21,097 bases of DNA from Christensenella sp. UBA1431 (lineage in GTDB: Bacteria; Bacillota; Clostridia; Christensenellales; UBA1431). The notes below the pieces were generated by a model that was not told the origin of the DNA, did no database searches, and was given only the letters and a program-made list of their open reading frames with translations. The DNA is taken from NCBI GenBank assembly GCA_002329665.1, contig DCTV01000011.1, forward strand, positions 21,551 through 42,647, written 5' to 3'. This document shows, in pieces, positions 8,225-14,899 of this stretch; within the stretch, counting starts at the first letter, position 1; every line of letters starts with the position of its first letter. The position numbers and the translations under genes were made by a program.

Positions 8225-8818
8225 TCAGTCGCACGGGAGTTTTACCGCCCAGGCGTGCTTCCGGTTCAGGAAGTCCTGCACGATTACCAGGGCCTCGCCG
8301 AACCTCTGGAAATGTACGACTTCGCGTTCCCTCAGGAACTTGAGCGGCTCGATGACGTCCGGGTCGTCCGCGAGGTTGATGAGCCACTCATAGGTGGACC
8401 TCGCCTTCTGTTCCGCGGCCATATCTTCGGTGAGGTCCGTTACGGGATCGCCTTTGGACTGGATATATGCGGCCGTGAACGGCACGCCGGCCGCGCTTAC
8501 CGGGTATACCGCCTTGTCGTGGTCCGCGTAATAGGCGTCCATCCCGGCGGCCTTGATCTGGTCGATGCTCGCTTTCTCCGTCAGCTGACGCACCATAGTC
8601 CCCACCATCTCGAGATGCGCGAGTTCCTCCGTACCGATGTCGTTGAGCGTCGCCCGCGCCTGGGGTGTGACCATGGAGAACCTCTGGCTCAAATAACGCA
8701 AAGACGCGGCCAGTTCGCCGTCCGGCCCGCCGTACTGCGTGATGATCGCCTTGGCCATTTTGGGATTCGGGTGCTTGATCTTTATCGGGTATTCCAGCTT
8801 CTTCTCATACATCCACAT
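8225..8818 (-). CDS. cotJC: Spore coat protein CotJC, manganese-catalase family
   Basis: 197 aa, a four-helix-bundle protein of the Mn-catalase family incorporated in the spore coat. The N-terminus MWMYEKKLEYPIKI matches the Bacillus CotJC start. The dinuclear manganese ligands expected from the family all appear present: Glu35 (GELAAS), Glu65 and His68 (TEELAHLEM), Glu136 (AAEQKAR) and His169 (REVVHFQRF). Catalase activity is therefore plausible. It is the last gene of a three-gene operon, beginning 3 bases after the cotJB stop, with GAGAGGAG about 12 bases upstream. It ends at the strong bidirectional terminator. Mother-cell expression is inferred from the known cotJ operon, not from a clear promoter here. 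Confidence 0.96.
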   Translation of the reverse strand: MWMYEKKLEYPIKIKHPNPKMAKAIITQYGGPDGELAASLRYLSQRFSMVTPQARATLNDIGTEELAHLEMVGTMVRQLTEKASIDQIKAAGMDAYYADHDKAVYPVSAAGVPFTAAYIQSKGDPVTDLTEDMAAEQKARSTYEWLINLADDPDVIEPLKFLREREVVHFQRFGEALVIVQDFLNRKHAWAVKLPCD

Positions 8819-8821
8819 CTT

Positions 8822-9097
8822 TTATCTGCACTCCTCTCTCGGGAGATAGAAGTTGAAACAAGACTGCCACGGCCAGGGGTCCTCAAACCACTGCCACGGG
8901 CATTCGCTCGCACGGTTCGCGGTCAGTGGCCCGTATGCTTTCTCATACATGTCTCTGAGCTGGCCGGCTTTATGGATTACCCTGTTGAACTCCTGAACGG
9001 CCTCGCAATCCATCGGGTGGGTGTTGAGGTACAGATTCAGGTCGACAGCCACGAAATCCAGAGCTGTCAGCTCTCTGAGCAGATCGTCTCTATTCAT
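8822..9097 (-). CDS. cotJB: Spore coat protein CotJB
   Basis: A 91-aa spore coat component that works with CotJA and CotJC. It begins MNRDDLLRELTALDFVAVDL, the usual family opening, and has the characteristic C-terminal aromatic stretch ECPWQWFEDPWPW followed by NFYLPREE. The start overlaps the cotJA end by 8 bases, and its AGGAG site lies inside cotJA, indicating translational coupling. The length is typical. Confidence 0.95.
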   Translation of the reverse strand: MNRDDLLRELTALDFVAVDLNLYLNTHPMDCEAVQEFNRVIHKAGQLRDMYEKAYGPLTANRASECPWQWFEDPWPWQSCFNFYLPREECR

Positions 9098-9347
9098 AAC
9101 ATACTCTCCTGTCTGTATAGGGTCTCTGGCACTTCTCCGGCTCCAGGTTCACATACTCTCTTTTCGAATAGGGACTATATAGCTCGGGGAATGCAGTCCC
9201 CCTGCACAAAGACATCAAAGGGGCCATCACGCCGCAAAACCTTTGGAAAGGTACATAGGCGTGCGCGAGTTTCACGTCCTTGACCTGCTGAACCGGATCG
9301 CACCTTCTGCATGATGCTTCACATTCCGATTGCCGGTAAACATCCAT
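9090..9347 (-). CDS. cotJA: Spore coat associated protein CotJA
   Basis: An 85-aa first gene of the cotJ operon. The ATG at 9347 is preceded by AAGGAGG at 9 bases. The core LAHAYVPFQRFCGVMAPLMS followed by GTAFPELYSPY carries the CotJA signature (AYVPFQ ... LFPELYxPY). The N-terminal part has several cysteines (SECEASCRRCDP), which is not needed for the family and may be lineage-specific. A longer frame continues upstream of this ATG, but it lacks family similarity and a ribosome binding site. The operon is divergent from the acyltransferase gene at 9553, with 205 bases between the starts. Confidence 0.92.
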   Translation of the reverse strand: MDVYRQSECEASCRRCDPVQQVKDVKLAHAYVPFQRFCGVMAPLMSLCRGTAFPELYSPYSKREYVNLEPEKCQRPYTDRRVCYE

Positions 9348-9552
9348 AAAGGTTTTCCTCCTTGATCTATAATGGCTATCATATTCCGGACCCCGCCATA
9401 TGGTTCCGGCACAAGGCTTTCCAGCGGAAGGCCAGAGGCCAAATCGCCCGTTAAAACTTTTACCTGTTGCATATGGAAATAACCAAACATATACTTGAAT
9501 AAATCCGATATATATGCTGAGGGCACGCCCCGTACACCATTGGAGGGAAGAT

Positions 9553-10608
9553 ATGAGGAAACTTGTCGTGAAGGACTGGCATGAGCTGTCGCCGCTCTGG
9601 CCCGGCATTATGGAAGGCAACGCCTATGACACGCCTTATCAGTCCTACGAATTCCTGACGCAGACCGGAAAAGGCAAACCCCAGCGAAAAGACCTGTTAC
9701 GGCTCATCGGAGTAAAAGAACTGAATCTGGTCCTTTATAAGGACGACGAGCCCATAGCCATCGCTCCTTTGCTCATAAAAAAGAAGAACCGCAAACCCAT
9801 CGTTTATTTCCGCGGCCATTTTACGACCGCCAGCACCCTCGATTTCGTCTACAAACCCGGCTGGAGCTACGACGATTTCAAGTTCCTCATGGACGGCGTC
9901 AAGGAACTGATGGGCGACGTTTCGTTCTCGCTCTACCGGGTGAACGAGAAGTCCGTAACGTATCGCTATTTGAAGGAGTATTTGGCGCCGTGCCAAATAG
10001 AACAGCATGAATGCGTTTTTATACCCGTCCCCCCGAGCTACGACGAATGGTTCAGGGGCCTTAAGAAGTCGTGCCGGCGCAATATCACCAGGCATATCAA
10101 CCGCCTGGAACGCGAAAACATGAAATGGCGCGTCGATTTCTATCGGGGCGAGGCGATAGACGCACAAACGTACAAAAACATGATGGCGGTGTACGCTCAC
10201 CGTTTCCTCGTTAAGAATAATTTCCGTTTAAGGCCGCTCACGAAACCGGTCATGAAGATCCTGACAACGATCCTTTTGAGGGACAAAGTGACCCTGTTCC
10301 TGAATTCCTGCAAGGAAAGCTTCCACGGCGTCCTGTATTTAAACGACAGGATCGCCGCTTTCACCAGCGGCCTCGTTTGCAGGGACGGGAAAATCGCTTT
10401 TTGCCGATTGGCGATGAACACCGGCTTTGCTGGGTACGGACCGGGCGTGGTCCTCATCAGTTCCACGATGAGACACATCATAGAACAGAATCAAAAAGGC
10501 TGCCTTAACGTTACGGAGATGGACCTTTCTGAAGGGACCGCGGGAGGAATGTCCTACAAATACGCCTTCGGAGGTGTGGGCTATTTCCAATACGATTTCA
10601 TAAAATAG
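9553..10608 (+). CDS. GNAT-fold acyltransferase, FemAB/BioF2-like
   Basis: A 351-aa cytoplasmic protein resembling the GNAT-like FemAB/CelD (BioF2-type) acyltransferases, which add acyl or aminoacyl groups during cell-wall or polysaccharide synthesis. ATG at 9553 with TGGAGGG 5 bases upstream. Supporting segments are an N-terminal LSPLWPGIMEGN...PYQSYEFL region, then PIAIAPLLIKKK, a basic WFRGLKKSCRRNITR helix, and a C-terminal EMDLSEGTAGGMSYKYAFGG followed by an aromatic end. Compared with its neighbours the coding region is visibly richer in A/T and AAA/TTT codons, which could mean transfer or a different expression level. CATATACT at 9488-9495 lies 57 bases upstream, at the same distance as in the SASP gene, so it may be a sporulation gene. 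The substrate is unknown. Confidence 0.75.
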   Translation: MRKLVVKDWHELSPLWPGIMEGNAYDTPYQSYEFLTQTGKGKPQRKDLLRLIGVKELNLVLYKDDEPIAIAPLLIKKKNRKPIVYFRGHFTTASTLDFVYKPGWSYDDFKFLMDGVKELMGDVSFSLYRVNEKSVTYRYLKEYLAPCQIEQHECVFIPVPPSYDEWFRGLKKSCRRNITRHINRLERENMKWRVDFYRGEAIDAQTYKNMMAVYAHRFLVKNNFRLRPLTKPVMKILTTILLRDKVTLFLNSCKESFHGVLYLNDRIAAFTSGLVCRDGKIAFCRLAMNTGFAGYGPGVVLISSTMRHIIEQNQKGCLNVTEMDLSEGTAGGMSYKYAFGGVGYFQYDFIK

Positions 10609-10755
10609 CCGTTCGTATAAAAAAAAGAACGCCTAAGCGGCAATCGCCCGATTATGAGGTCCTTTCAGGATGCGAAGCGTGTTGAGTAATGAAATGAATG
10701 CTGCAACAGCGGCATCGCATCGATTAAAATCGTAGAGCATGTCGCGGTTGTATGG
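10609..10755. other. Convergent intergenic region with hairpins and a T8 tract
   Basis: Between two convergent genes. On the - strand a short GC hairpin (about 10630-10645) is followed by eight T residues (10619-10626), a weak terminator for the cotransporter transcript. A 7-bp stem with an AACA loop lies near 10698-10715. A 35-codon ORF without ribosome binding site (10633-10740, - strand) follows the cotransporter stop in the same frame; it is not called as a gene. Confidence 0.4.
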
Positions 10756-12390
10756 CTACGTTGGTTTCTTCGTCATTGGGCGGAGGGAAAACGCGATGTT
10801 CACCGCATGGTCGGCCACGCGTTCCAGTTCGCCTATCATGTCCGTGAATATCACGCCGCTCTTGGGGGAACAGACCTCGATGCTCAGCCTGTTGATATGG
10901 CTTTGCTTGAAATCCACCTGCATCTCGTCTATCGTGCGTTCCAGTTCCGCCACGGCGTCGAGCCGCGTTTCGTCGCGTTTGGCGAACACGTCCAGGCTCA
11001 GGTCGATAATCTCTTCGACCTTCTTCGTCATGATCCTCAGCTCCGTCAGCGCCTCCATGCTGAATTTGAGCTTTTCGTCGATGCGGGCCAGGGTGTACCC
11101 GGCGAAGTTTTCCGCGTGGTCGCCGATGCGTTCGATGTCCCCCACGACGTTGAAAAAGGAGCCGATGACCACGCGGTCCTTATCGGAGAGTTCCAGCGAG
11201 GAGCATTTTACCAGGTACCGGATGATTTCGCGGTTGATGTAGTTGATGGTCTTTTCGCGCCGGAGCACCTTTTCCACCTGCCCGTAGTCCTTATCGAAAA
11301 AAGCTTTTACCGAGGCCGCAAAATTGCGTCTGGCCAGCCTTCCCATGCGGTTGAGTTCCTCGTGCACGAGGCTGACGGCCGCCGCCGGGGCTTCGAGCAT
11401 CGCTTCGCTGATGTGAATCAGCGCCCTTTCGTCGTCGAGGCATTCGTCGTCCCTGCGGCCGGGCAGCAGCTTTTTCGCGAGTTTGACCAACTGAGGGGCA
11501 AACGGCAGCAACAGTATGACGTTGGTCACGTTGAACACCGTATGGAAGTTCGCGATCTGCCTGGCCACGTTGCCGGGCGTGAGGGCCTCCAGCCAGGTCA
11601 CGATCGGGAAGAAGGTGAGCAGCATGAAGAATATCACGGTGCCTATCGTGTTGAAGCTCGCGTGGATAATAGCGGCGCGCTTGGAATCCGTAGTGGCGCC
11701 CAGGCTCGCGAGCACCGCGGTGATGCAGGTGCCGATGTTGCAGCCCAGCACCACGTACACGGCGCTGCCCAAAGGGATGAGGCCCTGGAAGGCCAGCGCC
11801 TGCAGGATGCCGATCGACACGGAGGAACTCTGAATGATGCTGGTTACCACCACTCCCGTCAGTATGCCGACCACGGGGCTCTGGAAATTCACCATGAACT
11901 GCCTGAAGGATTCCATCTCCCGAAGCGGCTCCACCCCCGAAGAAAGGAGGCTCATACCCAGGAAGAGTATGCCAAAACCGGCCAGTATCTCGCCTACGCG
12001 CTTTACCGACCGGTTCTTGAAGAGGATGAAGCATATCGTGCCGATGAAGATGAAAACCGGCGCGATGTCCGTGAGCTTGATCGCGATGATCTGGGCGGTC
12101 ACCGTGGTCCCGATCTCCGCGCCCATGATGATCCCTACCGACTGTGTCAGGGTCAGGAGACCCGCGTTGATGAACCCGACGACCATCACAGTCGTCGCCG
12201 AAGAACTCTGGATCACCGCGGTCGTCCCCAAGCCGAAAAGAACTCCCTTTACCCTGTTGCTGGTGAGCTTCCAGAGCATCTCGCGCATCCTGTCGCCGGC
12301 CGCGCGCTCCATCCCTTCGCTCATGACCTTCATGCCGTAAAGGAAGAGCCCCAGTCCTCCGCATAGCTGGAATATGTGAAATATCGTCAT
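10756..12390 (-). CDS. Na+/phosphate cotransporter with PhoU-like C-terminal domain
   Basis: A 544-aa NptA/PNaS-family membrane transporter. The N-terminal ~310 residues contain the inverted duplicated Na/Pi-cotransporter core, seen as two QSSSxTT-type motifs: IQSSSATTVMVVGF (residues 60-73) and IQSSSVSIGILQAL (186-199), each followed by a GCNIGT or GAEIGT segment. From about 335 onward a helical PhoU-like domain is present, including a repeat containing VGDIERIGDHAENFA and a later ELERVADHAVNIA. Such fusions are common and may gate transport. The ATG has GAGGAGA about 11 bases upstream. The gene starts 32 bases after the trmL stop and is probably co-transcribed with it. The family also includes proteins not proven to carry phosphate, so the substrate is inferred. 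Confidence 0.92.
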   Translation of the reverse strand: MTIFHIFQLCGGLGLFLYGMKVMSEGMERAAGDRMREMLWKLTSNRVKGVLFGLGTTAVIQSSSATTVMVVGFINAGLLTLTQSVGIIMGAEIGTTVTAQIIAIKLTDIAPVFIFIGTICFILFKNRSVKRVGEILAGFGILFLGMSLLSSGVEPLREMESFRQFMVNFQSPVVGILTGVVVTSIIQSSSVSIGILQALAFQGLIPLGSAVYVVLGCNIGTCITAVLASLGATTDSKRAAIIHASFNTIGTVIFFMLLTFFPIVTWLEALTPGNVARQIANFHTVFNVTNVILLLPFAPQLVKLAKKLLPGRRDDECLDDERALIHISEAMLEAPAAAVSLVHEELNRMGRLARRNFAASVKAFFDKDYGQVEKVLRREKTINYINREIIRYLVKCSSLELSDKDRVVIGSFFNVVGDIERIGDHAENFAGYTLARIDEKLKFSMEALTELRIMTKKVEEIIDLSLDVFAKRDETRLDAVAELERTIDEMQVDFKQSHINRLSIEVCSPKSGVIFTDMIGELERVADHAVNIAFSLRPMTKKPT

Positions 12391-12422
12391 TTTGGGCAGG
12401 TCTCCTCAGTTGTCAGATTCCT

Positions 12423-12887
12423 TCACGCCAATCCGGCAAAGCCATTCTGTCGCAGGGCTTCGTAGACGACGATCGCAGCCGCGTTGGCAAGGTTCAGGCT
12501 GCGCGCGCCGCTCTTCATGGGGATCCGTATACACGCATCACGAAAGCGACGGATGAGCGCTTCATCCAGCCCCTTCGTTTCGCTTCCGAACACGAGATAA
12601 TAGCCGTCACGGTATCGCACGTCATCGTAGCGCCTTTCCGCACGCGTGCTCGCGAAGAAAAAATCGTGGCCGGCTCCTTCGCGCAATACGGAGTCGAAAT
12701 CGTCGTAGTAAAAAACAGGCGTCATATGCCAGTAATCCAGCCCGGCACGCTTCAGGTGCTTGTCCTCGATACAAAACCCCATCGGGAGCACGATATGCAG
12801 CCTCGATCCCGTCGCCGCGCAGGTGCGTGCGATATTGCCCGTGTTCTGCGGTATCTGGGGATTACACAGGACGATGTTCATGGGCAT
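12423..12887 (-). CDS. trmL: tRNA (cytidine/uridine-34 2'-O)-methyltransferase
   Basis: A 154-aa SPOUT-class enzyme that methylates the ribose of wobble base 34 in certain leucine tRNAs. The start is the ATG at 12887 with GGAGG 8 bases upstream; a second ATG two codons on is too far from this site. Family features are NIVLCNPQIPQNTGNIARTC at the N-terminus, FGSETKGL in the middle, and the C-terminal knot RSLNLANAAAIVVYEALRQ, which binds S-adenosylmethionine. The length is standard. A good promoter lies at 12924-12952. It leads the two-gene unit with the Na+/phosphate cotransporter. Confidence 0.95.
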   Translation of the reverse strand: MPMNIVLCNPQIPQNTGNIARTCAATGSRLHIVLPMGFCIEDKHLKRAGLDYWHMTPVFYYDDFDSVLREGAGHDFFFASTRAERRYDDVRYRDGYYLVFGSETKGLDEALIRRFRDACIRIPMKSGARSLNLANAAAIVVYEALRQNGFAGLA

Positions 12888-12923
12888 GTAGCGTACCTCC
12901 GGGACTTTGTGGCTACCGTCACA

Positions 12924-12952
12924 ATTCTATTACAGGGCCAAAGCGTTATCAA
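12924..12952 (-). promoter_or_regulatory. Sigma-A-like promoter of trmL
   Basis: Reading leftward, TTGATA (12947-12952), a 17-base spacer and TAGAAT (12924-12929) give a near-consensus promoter. The predicted start near 12917 leaves a leader of about 30 bases before the trmL ATG. Confidence 0.7.
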
Positions 12953-13024
12953 CAGCAATAATAATATTTAATGCATCCTATTCTCCTTTATACTTGCCGA
13001 AACGGGCCCTGCGCATGCAAATTC

Positions 13025-13054
13025 GGCGTTTCTGGCGGTAAGACCGCCAACGCC
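13025..13054. other. Stable hairpin without T tract between trmL and DUF2752 gene
   Basis: TGGCGGT (13033-13039) and ACCGCCA (13043-13049) form a perfect 7-bp stem with an AAG loop. It is extended by GGCGT (13025-13029) and ACGCC (13050-13054). No T run follows on either strand, so it is not a standard terminator. It could be a structured RNA end or a protein-binding palindrome. Confidence 0.5.
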
Positions 13055-13139
13055 TGCGGTTTGCTGCAAAAAGCCCGTTTTTGGCGTATATATTCGGAGG
13101 CGGGTAATACGCACCGCGCTGTGCTTCACACTGTATCCG

Positions 13140-13565
13140 TCAGCGGATGCCATCTCCCATCGGGGCGAGAAGCGTGAACGGGAAAACGGGGATGTTCCTC
13201 AACACCCAGAACGCTACGACGGCGGCGAGCAAAACGCGCGTCACGGCATACCGGTCCGCTTTCGCGACCAGGGCACGGCCGCGCGGGAAGCGCCGCAGCA
13301 CCAGCACCGCCGTCAGGCAGGGCAACACGATGAATCCCAGGGGATTGCAGGCAAACGCCGCGCCGATCCGCAGATGCGCCAAATGACAGGCCATGCGGAA
13401 CATCCCGCATCCGGGACAGTACAGGCCGGTGAGCGAATGAAAGACGCAGGGGACGAAAGGCCCCGGCCGTTGGCCGTTTGCAAACGCAAAGCCCAGGAAG
13501 GCGGCCAGGACCGCCGCCAAAACAACGTACGAGGCGTACCGTAAGGTTTTTTCCCGCTTTGGCAC
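13140..13565 (-). CDS. DUF2752 family membrane protein
   Basis: About 141 aa from the GTG at 13565, the most plausible start; a TTG at 13601 overlapping the preceding stop is an alternative, and neither has a strong ribosome binding site. Three hydrophobic helices are visible (about residues 11-29, 70-90, 108-128). The first is followed by the family signature PCVFHSLTGLYCPGCGMFR, with three cysteines, then a CNPLGF motif. Function of the family is unknown. The gene follows the third zinc-ribbon/CD225 gene closely, so the four genes probably form one operon. This association suggests a shared membrane role, but that is inference. Confidence 0.8.
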   Translation of the reverse strand: MPKREKTLRYASYVVLAAVLAAFLGFAFANGQRPGPFVPCVFHSLTGLYCPGCGMFRMACHLAHLRIGAAFACNPLGFIVLPCLTAVLVLRRFPRGRALVAKADRYAVTRVLLAAVVAFWVLRNIPVFPFTLLAPMGDGIR

Positions 13566-13597
13566 CGGATTAACCCGCTTTCTCAGCCCACTTCCCG

Positions 13598-14002
13598 TCA
13601 ATAGCGAAAACGCCCCATCCAGCTGAAGACCCAGAAGCCGAAGACGACGGAGAGAATCACGGAAAGGACGATGAGGACGCCTCCGACGATCACCCCGATC
13701 ATACCGTAGGTTTTGGCTTTTTCGGAAAACATCTTCGCGGCCTCGAAGTCTCCCGAGCGGATGAACTGGTCCACTTTCAGAGACTGTATCAACCCCGCGA
13801 TGCCGAAAGGCAGGCAGAGGAAGATCGCGATGATGGAAAGCGCCAGGTGGTTCGGGATCGTACCGTACGCCTTCGCGATCTCCGACCGGCCGGGCCGAGG
13901 CGGTTCCATCGATTCCTGCCCTTCCTGTCTGAAGTCCCGGCCGCAGTTTGGGCAGTTGTTGGCGTCGTCCGGCATCTGCCGGCCGCATTGTGGACAATAC
14001 AT
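13598..14002 (-). CDS. Zinc-ribbon/CD225 (dispanin) membrane protein, copy 3
   Basis: 134 aa. A short zinc ribbon with Cys3, Cys6, Cys17 and Cys20 (MYCPQCG...CPNCG) is followed by a Pro/Glu-rich linker. The CD225-like module comes next: IPNHLALSIIAIFLCLPFGI, an IQSLKVDQFIRSGD loop, and FEAAKMFSEKAKTYGMIGVI leading to a second membrane helix. The arrangement of a re-entrant or membrane helix, a conserved polar loop and a second helix is that of the IFITM/dispanin family. The C-terminus is aromatic and basic. ATG start with GGAGGG 8 bases upstream. It follows copy 2 by 56 bases, a gap that contains an AGGCGC/GCGCCT hairpin at 14044-14060. Confidence 0.85.
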   Translation of the reverse strand: MYCPQCGRQMPDDANNCPNCGRDFRQEGQESMEPPRPGRSEIAKAYGTIPNHLALSIIAIFLCLPFGIAGLIQSLKVDQFIRSGDFEAAKMFSEKAKTYGMIGVIVGGVLIVLSVILSVVFGFWVFSWMGRFRY

Positions 14003-14058
14003 GCGTCAAACCCTCCAAAGCGTGTTACCGCTGTTCGATCTCAAGGCGCCTTCTGCGC

Positions 14059-14427
14059 CTAATGGACTATGATGTTGAAAGGAATGGCCGGAACGATGAA
14101 TATGAGGCTGATCAAGGCGATGATGAACGGAATGCAGATCAACGCGCCCAGTACGATCAGCCCGATGATGTCCAGTTTCCGCGCCTTGTCGGAAGCGGCT
14201 TTTGCGGCCTCGGTATCCCCCTGCATCAGGAATTCGTCCACCTTGAGCGAGTAGACGAGCCCCGCGATGCCGAAAGGCAGGCAAAGGAAGATCATGATGA
14301 TGGAAAACGCCATATAATTGGGCACGGACTTCGTGTGCGGCGCCTTCGCATGGCTCAGGTCGTGCCCGCAGTTCTTGCAGAAATTGTAATCGTCCGGGTT
14401 CTCATGACCGCATTTTGAACAGTACAA
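14059..14427 (-). CDS. Zinc-ribbon/CD225 (dispanin) membrane protein, copy 2
   Basis: 122 aa, with a TTG start supported by GGGAGG 8 bases upstream. The zinc ribbon has the same cysteine spacing (C3, C6, C17, C20). The CD225 part is the most canonical of the three: VPNYMAFSIIMIFLCLPFGI, the LVYSLKVDEFLMQGD loop, then AAKAASDKARKLDIIGLIV and a long hydrophobic C-terminus. Expected topology is a cytoplasmic zinc ribbon with two membrane segments. In animals CD225 proteins alter membrane fusion; the bacterial role is unknown. Confidence 0.88.
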   Translation of the reverse strand: MYCSKCGHENPDDYNFCKNCGHDLSHAKAPHTKSVPNYMAFSIIMIFLCLPFGIAGLVYSLKVDEFLMQGDTEAAKAASDKARKLDIIGLIVLGALICIPFIIALISLIFIVPAIPFNIIVH

Positions 14428-14491
14428 CCGTATCGCCTCCCGACCAATCGGTTTCCTCCCAGGCCTTTGGTTTATTCTATCTTTTAAAGCG

Positions 14492-14833
14492 CTATTTTAC
14501 AACCAGCATGAGCACAGCCATGGACAGAAGATATACGGCCGCCGCGATCCCCATGATCGCCGCGGCCAGCAGATTGATCTTCCGTGCGCGAAACGACGCC
14601 TCCCAGGCCGCGGAGAAATCTTGCAGCAAAACGTATTTCTCGACGCGGACGGAATACAGGAGCGCCGCCGCGCCCATCGGCAGGCAAATGACGAGCATGA
14701 GCAGCGAGAACCAGAAATAATTGGGGATCTTCTCGCGGGGCAAAGGCCATAAACCGTGCTTTAGCGCATGGCCGCAGCGTGTACAGGAGCGCGCGTCCTC
14801 AGGCGAACGCGTTTTGCATCGGGGGCAAAGCAT
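14492..14833 (-). CDS. Zinc-ribbon/CD225 (dispanin) membrane protein, copy 1
   Basis: 113 aa, the most diverged of the three paralogues. The zinc ribbon keeps C3, C6, C17 and C20 (MLCPRCK...CTRCG). The CD225-like core reads IPNYFWFSLLMLVICLPMGA, then LLYSVRVEKYVLLQDFSAAW and ASFRARKINLLAAAIMG. The usual Gly-Asp of the loop is Gln-Asp here. ATG at 14833 with only a weak purine-rich site upstream. It is the first gene of the cluster, directly downstream of the terminator at 14866-14897, so its promoter should lie in the ~65 bases between them or inside the HAD gene; none was clear. Confidence 0.82.
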   Translation of the reverse strand: MLCPRCKTRSPEDARSCTRCGHALKHGLWPLPREKIPNYFWFSLLMLVICLPMGAAALLYSVRVEKYVLLQDFSAAWEASFRARKINLLAAAIMGIAAAVYLLSMAVLMLVVK

Positions 14834-14865
14834 AGAGAGGACCCTTCATCCTTTTTCCCCGGCTT

Positions 14866-14897
14866 AAAAACGGACCGGGCGGAGCGTTTGCCGGCCG
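14866..14897 (-). terminator. Terminator of the AsnC-aminotransferase-HAD operon
   Basis: On the - strand, directly after the HAD stop, CGGCCGG pairs with CCGG-T-CCG (one bulged T), followed by TTTTT (14866-14870). Confidence 0.6.
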
Positions 14898-14899
14898 GA

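Noticed and set aside
8255..9283. 342-codon + strand open frame opposite the cotJ operon
   Set aside because: It is antisense to three recognised coat genes, with no motif or ribosome binding site.
10807..12366. 519-codon + strand open frame opposite the Na+/phosphate cotransporter
   Set aside because: Its composition (rich in His, Arg, Asp, Gln) is typical of an antisense shadow; the opposite strand encodes an unmistakable transporter with a good ribosome binding site.
12968..13153. 61-codon - strand open frame between trmL and the DUF2752 gene
   Set aside because: No ribosome binding site, no family resemblance, and it runs across the strong hairpin at 13025-13054.
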